Assembly (NCBI GenBank): GCA_902803035.1
Contig: CADCON010000247.1
Span: 1-13,100, forward strand
Length of the DNA: 13,100 bases
Direction of reading: 5' to 3'
From: an uncultured Ruminococcus sp.
GTDB lineage: Bacteria; Bacillota; Clostridia; Oscillospirales; Acutalibacteraceae
In this document: piece after piece, positions 6,986-13,100 of the stretch
Numbering within the stretch: the stretch's first letter is position 1
How the letters are laid out: each line of letters begins with the position of its first letter
Program-made: the position numbers and the translations under genes
Notes under the pieces: model-generated
Told to the model about the DNA's origin: nothing
Seen by the model: only the letters and a program-made list of their open reading frames with translations
Databases searched by the model: none

Positions 6986-7129
6986 TAGCTTTTTACAATA
7001 AATTTACGAACTTTTTTATCATCCGAGCTGATATGGCATACAAAAAGACCTGTTTTGGTCAATAATCGCCGCAAAGCCGTTTATTGCAGACATCTTATCC
7101 CTGAAATGGGCAGGTTATCCTCCGGAGTA

Positions 7130-7157
7130 TTGCAAATTAAAAATATTCTGCTACAAT
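7130..7157 (+). promoter_or_regulatory. Promoter for the alpha/beta hydrolase gene
   Basis: TTGCAA (7130-7135), a 16-base spacer, and TACAAT (7152-7157) preceded by TGC, an extended -10 element. The predicted leader is about 75 bases. Confidence 0.6.
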
Positions 7158-7224
7158 ATAACCATCGAAACCGGTTAAGAGAAATTCACAGAAAGCAAAC
7201 AAAACCATTCAGAATAAATCATTC

Positions 7225-7230
7225 AGGAGG
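7225..7230 (+). promoter_or_regulatory. Consensus ribosome binding site of the alpha/beta hydrolase gene
   Basis: Perfect AGGAGG eight bases before the ATG at 7239. It fixes that start and the coding strand of a region that is also open over its full length on the opposite strand. Confidence 0.85.
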
Positions 7231-7238
7231 TATTCACC

Positions 7239-8558
7239 ATGGTCAAAACAATGTTAGGTATCGCCATTCTTTCCGAAATCGCGCTGCTCGTCTACTGCTT
7301 CGTCAAAAAGAGCCGCGCCCGCCTGGAAGCCCGCATCTGGTGTCTCGCGCAGGCGGCCGCCATCGCCCTCTATTATCTCGTGTCCCCCCGCTCCACGAAT
7401 TTCCAGTGGTTCGCGCTGTTCACCCTCATGGCAATCTTCATTCTGTTCGGCACCTTCGGTCTGGTCAAATATCTCCGCAAGAAGGATGAGGCTCCCTTCA
7501 AGAAGGGCAAGGTCATCGGCAGAATGATTCTCAAGAGCTTCCTCTGGCTCTTTGCCTTCGTTCCGCTGCTTCTCTTCCCGCCCTATCATGAGCTCCCGAC
7601 CACGGGCGAGTACAAGGCCATCGCCAACAAGGTCTACACCTGGACGGACGAAAGCCGCGTGGAAACCCTCGACGATTCCGGCAGCAAGAGAAACGTCACC
7701 GTCACCTTCTACTATCCGGAGGAAGCCACGGGAAAATGCCCGCTGGTGCTCTTCTCCCATGGTGCGTTCGGCTTTGAGAAGTCCAATTACTCCTCCTACG
7801 CGGAACTTGTTTCCAACGGCTATATCGTCGCCAGCATCAGCCACACCTACCACGCATTTTACACCGAGGAAACCGACGGCACCGCCAAAATCGTCAATTC
7901 CGATTTTATTCAGGAAGCGATCGACGCGACCAACGGCAAATACGCCACCGAGGACGAGTACCAGCTCGTGAAGAAATGGATGGAAGTCCGCATGGGCGAC
8001 GCCAATTTCATTCTGGACACCATCGAAAAGAACGTGGCAGAGGGCAAGGACGAATTCTTCCGGAAGATCGACCTCGAACACATCGGCGCCTACGGACATT
8101 CCATGGGCGGCGCCACCGCCGTGGAGCTGGGCAGAACCCGAGACGAGATCGACGCGGTGGTCGTGCTGGCCGGCACATTCCTCGGAATGTACACCGGCGT
8201 GGAAAACGGCAAGTACCAATTCATCAAGGACGAATACCAGAAGCCCCTTCTCAACATGATGGCACTGGATCACTACAACAGCAACGTGAATTACACCGAG
8301 GATGACGATCATATCTATGTCAACTTCTACACCGTGGAACACGCAAAACTTGCAAAGACCGTCGTCGTCGAGGGTACAGCACACATGAATTTCACTGATC
8401 TGCCCATGTTCTCTCCCACACTCGCCGGTATGCTCGGCACAGGCGACCGCGACGCGCGTGAAGCCATTGAGATTACCAACAATTGCGTCCGGGAATGGTT
8501 CGACTGCTACCTCAAGAACGACGGCCGCTTCGTTCCCCGCATCAAGGACGTCTATTAA
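7239..8558 (+). CDS. Integral-membrane PAF-acetylhydrolase-like alpha/beta hydrolase (lipase/esterase)
   Basis: 439 residues. The first ~115 hold four hydrophobic segments (about 5-22, 33-49, 57-79, 97-115), followed by an alpha/beta-hydrolase domain at ~120-430. Seen: PLVLFSHGAFG (168-178, oxyanion-hole strand), AYGHSMGGA (nucleophile Ser288) and VEGTAHMNFTDLPMF (catalytic His382). The last segment resembles the GSVHQNFADF region of plasma PAF-acetylhydrolase, suggesting a phospholipase A2/esterase-type enzyme on short or oxidised acyl esters or lipids at the membrane. The PAF-AH acid, 23 residues after the Ser, is Ala311 here; Asp344 (MALDHYN), after the next strand, could replace it. The start is fixed by a perfect AGGAGG eight bases upstream. 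It has its own promoter, and no clear U-tract terminator follows. Substrate unknown. Confidence 0.88.
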   Translation: MVKTMLGIAILSEIALLVYCFVKKSRARLEARIWCLAQAAAIALYYLVSPRSTNFQWFALFTLMAIFILFGTFGLVKYLRKKDEAPFKKGKVIGRMILKSFLWLFAFVPLLLFPPYHELPTTGEYKAIANKVYTWTDESRVETLDDSGSKRNVTVTFYYPEEATGKCPLVLFSHGAFGFEKSNYSSYAELVSNGYIVASISHTYHAFYTEETDGTAKIVNSDFIQEAIDATNGKYATEDEYQLVKKWMEVRMGDANFILDTIEKNVAEGKDEFFRKIDLEHIGAYGHSMGGATAVELGRTRDEIDAVVVLAGTFLGMYTGVENGKYQFIKDEYQKPLLNMMALDHYNSNVNYTEDDDHIYVNFYTVEHAKLAKTVVVEGTAHMNFTDLPMFSPTLAGMLGTGDRDAREAIEITNNCVREWFDCYLKNDGRFVPRIKDVY

Positions 8559-8616
8559 GGCACTCACATTAATGCGCTCACATTCGTTCGCTAACTGAAG
8601 ACTTAAGACTTAAAAA

Positions 8617-8709
8617 TGAAAAATGAATAATAAAGGAGCGCTGCGCGCTGGATTATAAAATATTCAAGGCGCAGCGCGCCTTCTGACGTTATTCGTTATT
8701 CGTTTTTCA
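8617..8709. repeat. Nested imperfect inverted repeat, MITE-like or palindromic intergenic element
   Basis: Outer arms TGAAAAATGAATAA (8617-8630) and TTATTCGTTTTTCA (8696-8709) match in 13 of 14 positions. Inner arms GGAGCGCTGCGC (8635-8646) and GCGCAGCGCGCC (8669-8680) match in 11 of 12. The centre is AT-rich (gattataaaatattcaa). No U tract follows, so it is not an ordinary terminator. The AT arms around a GC palindrome are typical of short dispersed palindromic elements, but no family can be named. Confidence 0.6.
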
Positions 8710-8734
8710 CTGTCTACCATTCATTATTTATTCA

Positions 8735-8752
8735 GCACGCGCCTGCGCGTGC
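8735..8752 (+). repeat. GC-rich hairpin immediately upstream of the LytTR ribosome binding site
   Basis: GCACGCGC (8735-8742), a two-base spacer and GCGCGTGC (8745-8752) form a perfect eight-pair palindrome. It ends four bases before the AAGGGGAG Shine-Dalgarno (8756-8763, ten bases before the ATG). It could influence ribosome access or be a DNA-binding palindrome; the sequence does not decide. Confidence 0.6.
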
Positions 8753-8773
8753 GCTAAGGGGAGAGCCTTTTTC

Positions 8774-9229
8774 ATGAAAACAGTCATTCATCAAGTATCC
8801 GACAAGGCCGACGAACTGGTCACGATCGACTGCTGCGAGGTGACACAGGAGATTATCAACCTGCGAGACCACGCCGAAAGCGTCGGCGGCAACATCAGCG
8901 GCATCACCCATGGGAAGTCTGTCATTCTGCCGCTGTCGGACATTCTGTATTTTGAAGCTGTGGACGAAAAGGTCTTCGCCTACACCGAAGGCGACGTCGT
9001 GGACGTGCGCGGCAGGCTCTACGAATACGAGGAACGGCTGTCGGGGAAGGGCTTTACCCGCGTGTCAAAATCGGTGCTGGTGCATCTGACCAAGATCAGA
9101 AGCATATCGCCCTCGCCGGGACGGAAATTTGAAGCGGAGCTTTGCAACGGCGAACGGGTGATCATTTCGCGGCAGTACGCCGCCGAACTCAAAAAAATAC
9201 TGCTGGGAGGCAAGGTCAATGAGCTTTAG
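8774..9229 (+). CDS. LytTR-domain DNA-binding transcriptional regulator
   Basis: A 151-residue cytoplasmic regulator made almost entirely of a LytTR DNA-binding domain (~45-145) with a ~40-residue N-terminal extension and no response-regulator receiver domain. Family signatures are clear: SVILPLSDILYFEAVDEKVFAY (49-70), then YEYEERLSGKGFTRVSKSVLV (83-103), LTKIRSISP (105-113) and NGERVIISRQYAAELKKIL (125-143). The start has AAGGGGAG at 8756-8763, ten bases upstream. Its last 11 bases overlap the DUF3021 membrane gene, the arrangement of two-gene LytTR regulatory systems such as streptococcal HdrRM and BrsRM, in which the membrane partner restrains the activator. By analogy it probably regulates its own operon and perhaps neighbouring envelope genes; targets are not visible. 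Confidence 0.92.
   Translation: MKTVIHQVSDKADELVTIDCCEVTQEIINLRDHAESVGGNISGITHGKSVILPLSDILYFEAVDEKVFAYTEGDVVDVRGRLYEYEERLSGKGFTRVSKSVLVHLTKIRSISPSPGRKFEAELCNGERVIISRQYAAELKKILLGGKVNEL
9205..9210 (+). promoter_or_regulatory. Internal ribosome binding site for the DUF3021 gene
   Basis: GGGAGG lies inside the LytTR coding sequence, eight bases before the ATG at 9219, supporting the 11-base overlap and coupled translation. Confidence 0.8.
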
Positions 9230-9671
9230 GGATTATTTTTTCAAGAAGATCATTCCCACTTATTTTATGATCGTGACATTTATCATCATCGGCATGGCGG
9301 TTTCCGCTGTGTTTTTTTACAGAAATGTATATGTCAGCGTGTTGACGCTTTTTGTGCCGCCGGTTTTCGGAGCGCTCGGAAGTCTGCCGCTGCTGCTGGA
9401 TTTCTTCTTCATGAAGGTGAGGGGCACCGGGCTGCGTTTCTTCCTCTACAATTTCGCCGAGCTGGTCATTCTTGAAATCTGCCTGCTGACCGCCGGTTAC
9501 TTCATCGGGATGGTCAATTCAATCAAGACCGCCGTCATCATGGTGCTGATGATATTCGCCATTTTTACAGCCGTGGGCGCCGTCATGTATATACAGGACA
9601 AGAAGTTCTGTGACGACATCAATGACGCTCTGGCGGAATATGCAGCCAAGAATCCGGAAAAATCCATATGA
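9219..9671 (+). CDS. DUF3021 family four-TM membrane protein, putative LytTR partner
   Basis: 150 residues with four predicted membrane helices (about 12-33, 40-63, 76-96, 103-124), a short basic N-terminus (MSFRDYFFKK) and a charged cytoplasmic tail (QDKKFCDDINDALAEYAAKN). Size, four helices and the position directly after and overlapping a stand-alone LytTR gene match DUF3021 proteins. From known LytTR regulatory systems the inferred role is membrane sequestration or inhibition of the regulator, releasing it on an unknown envelope or ion signal. The overlap and internal ribosome binding site point to matched production of both proteins. A strong terminator follows. Family by pattern; role by analogy. 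Confidence 0.85.
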   Translation: MSFRDYFFKKIIPTYFMIVTFIIIGMAVSAVFFYRNVYVSVLTLFVPPVFGALGSLPLLLDFFFMKVRGTGLRFFLYNFAELVILEICLLTAGYFIGMVNSIKTAVIMVLMIFAIFTAVGAVMYIQDKKFCDDINDALAEYAAKNPEKSI

Positions 9672-9677
9672 CACGAC

Positions 9678-9718
9678 GGCCGCCGCGTGGAAAGCCATTT
9701 TCTGCGCGGCGGCCTTTT
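9678..9718 (+). terminator. Rho-independent terminator after the LytTR-DUF3021 operon
   Basis: GGCCGCCGCG (9678-9687) pairs perfectly with CGCGGCGGCC (9705-9714). The stem extends inward through tggaaa/ttttctg with wobble pairs, then TTTT. It begins six bases after the DUF3021 stop at 9671. Confidence 0.85.
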
Positions 9719-9809
9719 GGGGTGAATAAGCTGTACCGACGGATCTTTCTGCTTTCCTGAGCACGATAAAAATTTTACCGATTATTTACTATTAATTGAC
9801 TGTTAGCTG

Positions 9810-9818
9810 TGATATAAT
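9810..9818 (+). promoter_or_regulatory. Extended -10 promoter for the YfhO-family gene
   Basis: TGATATAAT is a perfect TGn-TATAAT extended -10. The matching -35 position (9790-9795, tattaa) is poor, as is common for extended -10 promoters. A nearby TTGACT (9796-9801) is only 11 bases away, too close for the same promoter. The leader is about 70 bases, and AAAGGA (9881-9886) lies seven bases before the ATG. Confidence 0.6.
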
Positions 9819-9893
9819 AATCATAATATCTAAAAAACTGTTGTCCTATCGCTTTACGCGAACAATAACAGTATAGCAAGAAAGGAATTGGTT

Positions 9894-12800
9894 ATGGAAC
9901 AGCAATCGCCCAAAACACTGCGTGATCCTTCGGAAGGCGTGGATTCTTTTGTGTCGGTCCTCAAATACGTCCTGTCCTTCTTCATGATCATGCTGGTGAC
10001 CTATGTGTCCTGCATCGCCAGCAAAGGTTCGGCATGGTTCAGCCTGATTTCGGCAATTTCCGCCGGCATTCTCGCCCTGATCATCTGCCACGCCATGTTT
10101 GACGGCGGCGTACCGGGCATAAAGCATTATTACATCTGGATGTCCGCGCTTCTCTCCTTCTGCGGAATAGCTGTCTGCTACACCGCGCTGGGGGTCTACC
10201 CCTTTGGCGAGGAATCGGTGATGATCATCGATATGCATCATCAGTATTCCGCCTTCTTCTCGCTCATGCGTGAAAAGGTGTGGTCCTTCGGGTCAATGAC
10301 CTATTCGGACAGCGTCGGCATGGGAAGCGGATTCCTCCCGCTGATCGCCTATTATCTCAGCAGCCCCTACAACATCATCGCGCTGATCTTCCCCAGAAGC
10401 GGCCTGACCGAGGCGATCGCCCTCATCGAGGTGCTGAAGATCACTTCCGCCGGCGCGACCTTTGACATCTTCTGCCGCGGCGTATTCAAAAAGAATGACT
10501 ACGGCACGGTCGCCCTCTCTGTGGCATACGCCCTCAATGCCTACTTCATCGCCTATTCATGGGACGTGATGTGGCTGGACTGCCTGGTGCTGCTGCCCCT
10601 CATCGTCTACGGCCTGGAAAAGGTCATGAAGGGCGAAAGCCCCCTGCTCTACTGCATCACGCTGGGACTCGCCATTACCTCCAACTATTACATCGGCTAC
10701 ATGATCTGTCTTTTCCTGGTAATGTGGTATCTGTTCAGGACATTTGAACTGAGCGACAGATTCGCCGGCATTCCCTCCGACCGGAAAGCGGTCGCCTATC
10801 TGAAGCATTTCGGACGATTCGTATGGACGTCGGTCGTCGGGGGAATGCTCTCGATGTGGCTGCTTCTGCCGACCGCCATCTCCCTGCGGGAAACATCCGG
10901 CGCGGAGGATAAATTCGCCCGCGCCGTCACAAGCAATTTCGACTTTATGGATATCTTCTCGCGCGTGCTCTACGGCAATTCTCCCACAGAACGCGGCGAC
11001 AACCTGCCGAATGTCTATTGCTCGGTCATGGCCATCCTTCTCATCGCCGTTTTCCTCACCTGCCGCCGGATACGGCTGAGAACAAGGGTCTGCTTCGGCG
11101 GACTTCTGGGACTCCTTGTCGTGCTGATGGCGAACAACTGGACCAATTTCGCCTTCCACGGGTTCCATTTTCCCAATGACCTTCCCTACCGCAATTCCTT
11201 CCTGGTCTGCTTTGTCATGCTCGCCATCGCGGTTCAGGCACTTGACAAGATCGACGGCATCGGCAAGGAGGAAATCTTCAGGGCATTCGTCATTGTCGCC
11301 GGTCTGATTATCATCGAACAGAAGACCGGCATCAGCGGCGGCTATACCACCATCTGGTACAGCCTTGGCGCGGCGGGGCTTTACGCCGTGATTTTCGGTG
11401 CCTTCCCTGTGGGAAAGTATGCCGCCAAGGGCACCGCTCTTACGGTCGCCCTCGCGCTGTGCTTCTTTGAGATGAGCGCCAACTCAGTGAAAATGATACA
11501 CGAGCTGAACGACAATGAAGTCTTTACCGACCGCGCGGCATTCGTCGAGGATTACGACATCAACAAGCTGGCGGTCAATCGCGTCGCCCGCTACAACAAG
11601 GACGGCAGCCGCATGGAGATTCTCCCCCGCAAGACCTGCAACGACAACGCCCTGTACAATTATTCCGGGCTGACGGTCTTCGCTTCCAGCAATCCCAAGG
11701 CAACCACCACGCTCATGGGCAAACTGGGATACGCCATCAACGGGGTCAACAGCTATATCTACAACAGCTTCGTCCCGCTTTCCGATTCCATACTGAATGT
11801 CAGGTACGTGGCATTCGGTCACGAACTGCGGAATCACGCGCAGCTGACCTATCTGGATCAGGTGTCCAACCAGACCGGAAGCTACCGCTACATCTATGAA
11901 AACACCCTCGCGCTCTCCCGTGGATTCACCGTCGACAGCGATATTGTCTACTGGTCCACCAATAATTCCGACAAATACGAAAATCCCTTTGAGGTGCAGA
12001 ACAAGCTGGTGGAATACGCCGCCAACAGCGCGCCGGTCTATTATATGCTCGACACGCAGGTGGAAACACAGGACGCCATGGACACCGAGATCACCGGCAC
12101 GTATTTTTACGCCGAATGCCTCGGGGATTCCGGCAACTTCACCGCGCTCGGCACCATTACGCAAAAGGCGCAGTATTATGTCTATGTCGACTGCCGCGCC
12201 GCAAGCACCATCAATGTGAATGTCGGCAGCTCCAATTGGAACGTCACTCCTTACGAGCCGTATATCATTGACCTCGGACGGCTTTCCGAGGGTACGGAGG
12301 TCCGCATTTCCGTGGATTCCGAATCCACCTGCAGCGGCAATATCTTCCTTGCCCGCATTGACGCGGAGGCTCTCGGAAATGCCATCAGCACACTTGGCAG
12401 CAACCAGTGGAATATCACGGAGTATGCCGAAGGCCATTTCAGCGGCAGCATTTCAGCCGACAAGGACTGCGTGATGTTCACTTCCATTCCCTACAGCGAC
12501 GGCTGGACCGCAACCGTGGACGGAAAGCGCGCCGAAATCATTCCCATCGGCGACGCGCTGGTGGGCGTCAATCTTCCGGCGGGCGCGCACACCGTTACGC
12601 TGGATTACCACACGAGCGGACTGGTTCCGGGCATTCTGCTGACGCTTCTGGGAATCATTCTCCTTGTGCTGTGGTGTCTCCGCCAAAAGGTCGTCTACCC
12701 GCTCCTGAAAGAATACGTCCCCATTCTCAGCCGCCAGATCAGCGAAATGAACGAGCCGGCACCCGCTCCTTCCGCAGAACCCAAAACCGATCTCTTCGGA

Positions 12801-13100
12801 GAGGAAGAACACCCCGGAGAGGAATCGGACGGCGGCTCTGACGGAGAAACACATTCCGGCGAAGCGCAGACGGATTCAGCGGCTCCCGGAATCAATGCGG
12901 AAACCGGCGAGCTTCGTCAGCCCGTTCAGGCTAAGCAACAGCCCGCTCCGCAGAAGCCGCAACCCGCTCCACAGAAGCCGCAGCCCGCTCCGCAGAAGCA
13001 ACAGCCCGCTCCACAGAAGCCGCAGCCCGCTCCGCAGAAGCAACAGCCCGCTCCGCAGAAGCAACAGCCCGCTCCGCAGAAGCCACAGCCCGCTCCGCAG
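9894..13100 (+). CDS. YfhO-family polytopic membrane protein (GT-C-like), 3' end beyond window
   Basis: Open for 1069 codons to the window end with no stop. N-terminal motifs match YfhO: IIDMHHQYSAFFSLMREKVW (111-130, with Asp113 in the first outer loop where GT-C enzymes place a catalytic acid), AYYLSSPYNIIALIFP (152-167), WDVMWLDCLVLLPL (223-236), ITSNYYIGYMICLFLVMWYL (261-280), and later a FPNDLPYRNSF segment. The N-terminal half (to ~525) is mostly membrane helices. About 530-905 is an extracytoplasmic beta-rich domain ending in IPYSDGWTATVDGKRAEI, typical of the family. A last helix (~910-930) is followed by RQKVVYPLLK, placing the tail inside. Then come an acidic linker and KxQPAPQ heptads from 1014. 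B. subtilis YfhO acts in lipoteichoic-acid glycosylation; the same role here is inference. Monocistronic start with its own promoter. Confidence 0.92.
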   Translation, partial: MEQQSPKTLRDPSEGVDSFVSVLKYVLSFFMIMLVTYVSCIASKGSAWFSLISAISAGILALIICHAMFDGGVPGIKHYYIWMSALLSFCGIAVCYTALGVYPFGEESVMIIDMHHQYSAFFSLMREKVWSFGSMTYSDSVGMGSGFLPLIAYYLSSPYNIIALIFPRSGLTEAIALIEVLKITSAGATFDIFCRGVFKKNDYGTVALSVAYALNAYFIAYSWDVMWLDCLVLLPLIVYGLEKVMKGESPLLYCITLGLAITSNYYIGYMICLFLVMWYLFRTFELSDRFAGIPSDRKAVAYLKHFGRFVWTSVVGGMLSMWLLLPTAISLRETSGAEDKFARAVTSNFDFMDIFSRVLYGNSPTERGDNLPNVYCSVMAILLIAVFLTCRRIRLRTRVCFGGLLGLLVVLMANNWTNFAFHGFHFPNDLPYRNSFLVCFVMLAIAVQALDKIDGIGKEEIFRAFVIVAGLIIIEQKTGISGGYTTIWYSLGAAGLYAVIFGAFPVGKYAAKGTALTVALALCFFEMSANSVKMIHELNDNEVFTDRAAFVEDYDINKLAVNRVARYNKDGSRMEILPRKTCNDNALYNYSGLTVFASSNPKATTTLMGKLGYAINGVNSYIYNSFVPLSDSILNVRYVAFGHELRNHAQLTYLDQVSNQTGSYRYIYENTLALSRGFTVDSDIVYWSTNNSDKYENPFEVQNKLVEYAANSAPVYYMLDTQVETQDAMDTEITGTYFYAECLGDSGNFTALGTITQKAQYYVYVDCRAASTINVNVGSSNWNVTPYEPYIIDLGRLSEGTEVRISVDSESTCSGNIFLARIDAEALGNAISTLGSNQWNITEYAEGHFSGSISADKDCVMFTSIPYSDGWTATVDGKRAEIIPIGDALVGVNLPAGAHTVTLDYHTSGLVPGILLTLLGIILLVLWCLRQKVVYPLLKEYVPILSRQISEMNEPAPAPSAEPKTDLFGEEEHPGEESDGGSDGETHSGEAQTDSAAPGINAETGELRQPVQAKQQPAPQKPQPAPQKPQPAPQKQQPAPQKPQPAPQKQQPAPQKQQPAPQKPQPAPQ
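12933..13100 (+). repeat. 21-bp tandem repeat encoding K-(P/Q)-Q-P-A-P-Q heptads
   Basis: Eight consecutive in-frame 21-base units, the array still running at the window end. The second codon alternates CAA (Gln), CCG or CCA (Pro) in the order Q,P,P,Q,P,Q,Q,P. Other differences are synonymous (CCG/CCA, CAG/CAA), so the peptide is more constant than the DNA. It codes for the cytoplasmic tail of the YfhO-family protein. Confidence 0.95.

Larger units (their letters stand above)
6909..7238. other. Divergent intergenic control region
   Basis: 330 AT-rich bases between the two divergent starts hold no credible gene. They contain the leftward promoter (6957-6985) and ribosome binding site (6916-6921), the rightward promoter (7130-7157) and ribosome binding site (7225-7230), and two TTATCC copies just upstream of the rightward -35. 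A short GACC/GGTC hairpin at 7047-7060 has no U tract. Confidence 0.7.
8559..8773. other. Spacer with palindromic repeats between hydrolase and LytTR genes
   Basis: No gene is supported in these 215 bases. They hold the nested inverted repeat at 8617-8709, short AT-rich repeats of the AATGAATAAT type on both sides (for example 8718-8733), and the GC-rich hairpin at 8735-8752. I see no convincing sigma-A promoter for the LytTR gene, so its promoter is unknown. Confidence 0.6.

Noticed and set aside
7254..8567. 437-residue reading frame on the minus strand across the whole alpha/beta hydrolase gene
   Set aside because: It is the mirror of a GC-rich gene with clear motifs, promoter and perfect ribosome binding site on the plus strand. 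The antisense product is low-complexity (His/Val/Gly/Glu) with no recognisable domain.
8635..8752. GC-rich hairpins after the hydrolase gene as its terminator
   Set aside because: Neither the 8635-8680 nor the 8735-8752 hairpin is followed by a U tract.
9796..9818. TTGACT plus TATAAT as a standard sigma-A promoter
   Set aside because: The spacer is only 11 bases. The TGATATAAT extended -10 explains the promoter without this -35.
11484..12437. 317-residue minus-strand reading frame within the YfhO-family gene
   Set aside because: Opposite a continuous YfhO frame with conserved family segments; no ribosome binding site or domain of its own.
12876..13064. Minus-strand Leu/Ser/Gly repeat peptide (LLLRSGLRLLWSGL type)
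   Set aside because: Antisense reading of the 21-base tandem repeat that encodes KxQPAPQ in the plus-strand gene.
12933..13100. Tandem array considered as a CRISPR
   Set aside because: Units are contiguous 21-mers, in frame and without unique spacers; they are protein-coding repeats.

Overview
The window looks like a piece of a moderately GC-rich Firmicutes (Clostridia, Oscillospiraceae/Ruminococcaceae-like) chromosome. Supporting signs are GC-rich coding DNA separated by AT-rich spacers, strong AAGGAG/AGGAGG ribosome binding sites, sigma-A-type TATAAT promoters, U-tract terminators, class I PyrC with type 2 PyrF, a LytTR-DUF3021 pair and a YfhO-family envelope protein. The genus cannot be fixed from the sequence. 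I see no phage, IS, CRISPR or RNA gene.

Layout: (1) 3-872 (+) is the C-terminal part of cofactor-independent phosphoglycerate mutase (gpmI), cut by the window start and followed by a terminator. (2) 984-1718 (+) is a HAD-family hydrolase whose ribosome binding site directly follows that terminator's U tract. A bidirectional terminator at 1732-1774 separates it from the converging leftward block. (3) The leftward block, read from right to left, is a membrane-anchored metallophosphoesterase-like protein (5625-6908) with several metal ligands substituted, a nested terminator or attenuator (5550-5616), pyrC (4267-5520), pyrF (3266-4183, with its own promoter), and a membrane-anchored GH3/NagZ-like hydrolase (1792-3255). 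(4) 6909-7238 is a divergent control region. (5) The rightward block has a four-TM PAF-acetylhydrolase-like alpha/beta hydrolase (7239-8558), a spacer with a nested palindromic repeat (8559-8773), a LytTR regulator (8774-9229) overlapping a DUF3021 membrane protein (9219-9671), a strong terminator, and a very large YfhO-family membrane protein (9894 to beyond the window end) that ends in a Pro/Gln/Lys heptad repeat still running at base 13100.

Functionally, pyrC and pyrF give two steps of de novo UMP synthesis and share a short leftward operon with a peptidoglycan-type hexosaminidase. The right half is envelope-centred: a membrane lipase-like enzyme, a putative membrane-controlled LytTR switch, and a GT-C-like polymer-glycosylating protein.

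The most unusual points are the degenerate metallophosphoesterase active site, the low-complexity tails on two membrane proteins (Tyr/Asp then Arg/Gly-rich on the NagZ-like protein; KxQPAPQ repeats on YfhO), and two terminator hairpins that abut the ribosome binding sites of HAD and pyrC and leave no room for a downstream promoter. I found no convincing previously undescribed multi-gene system.
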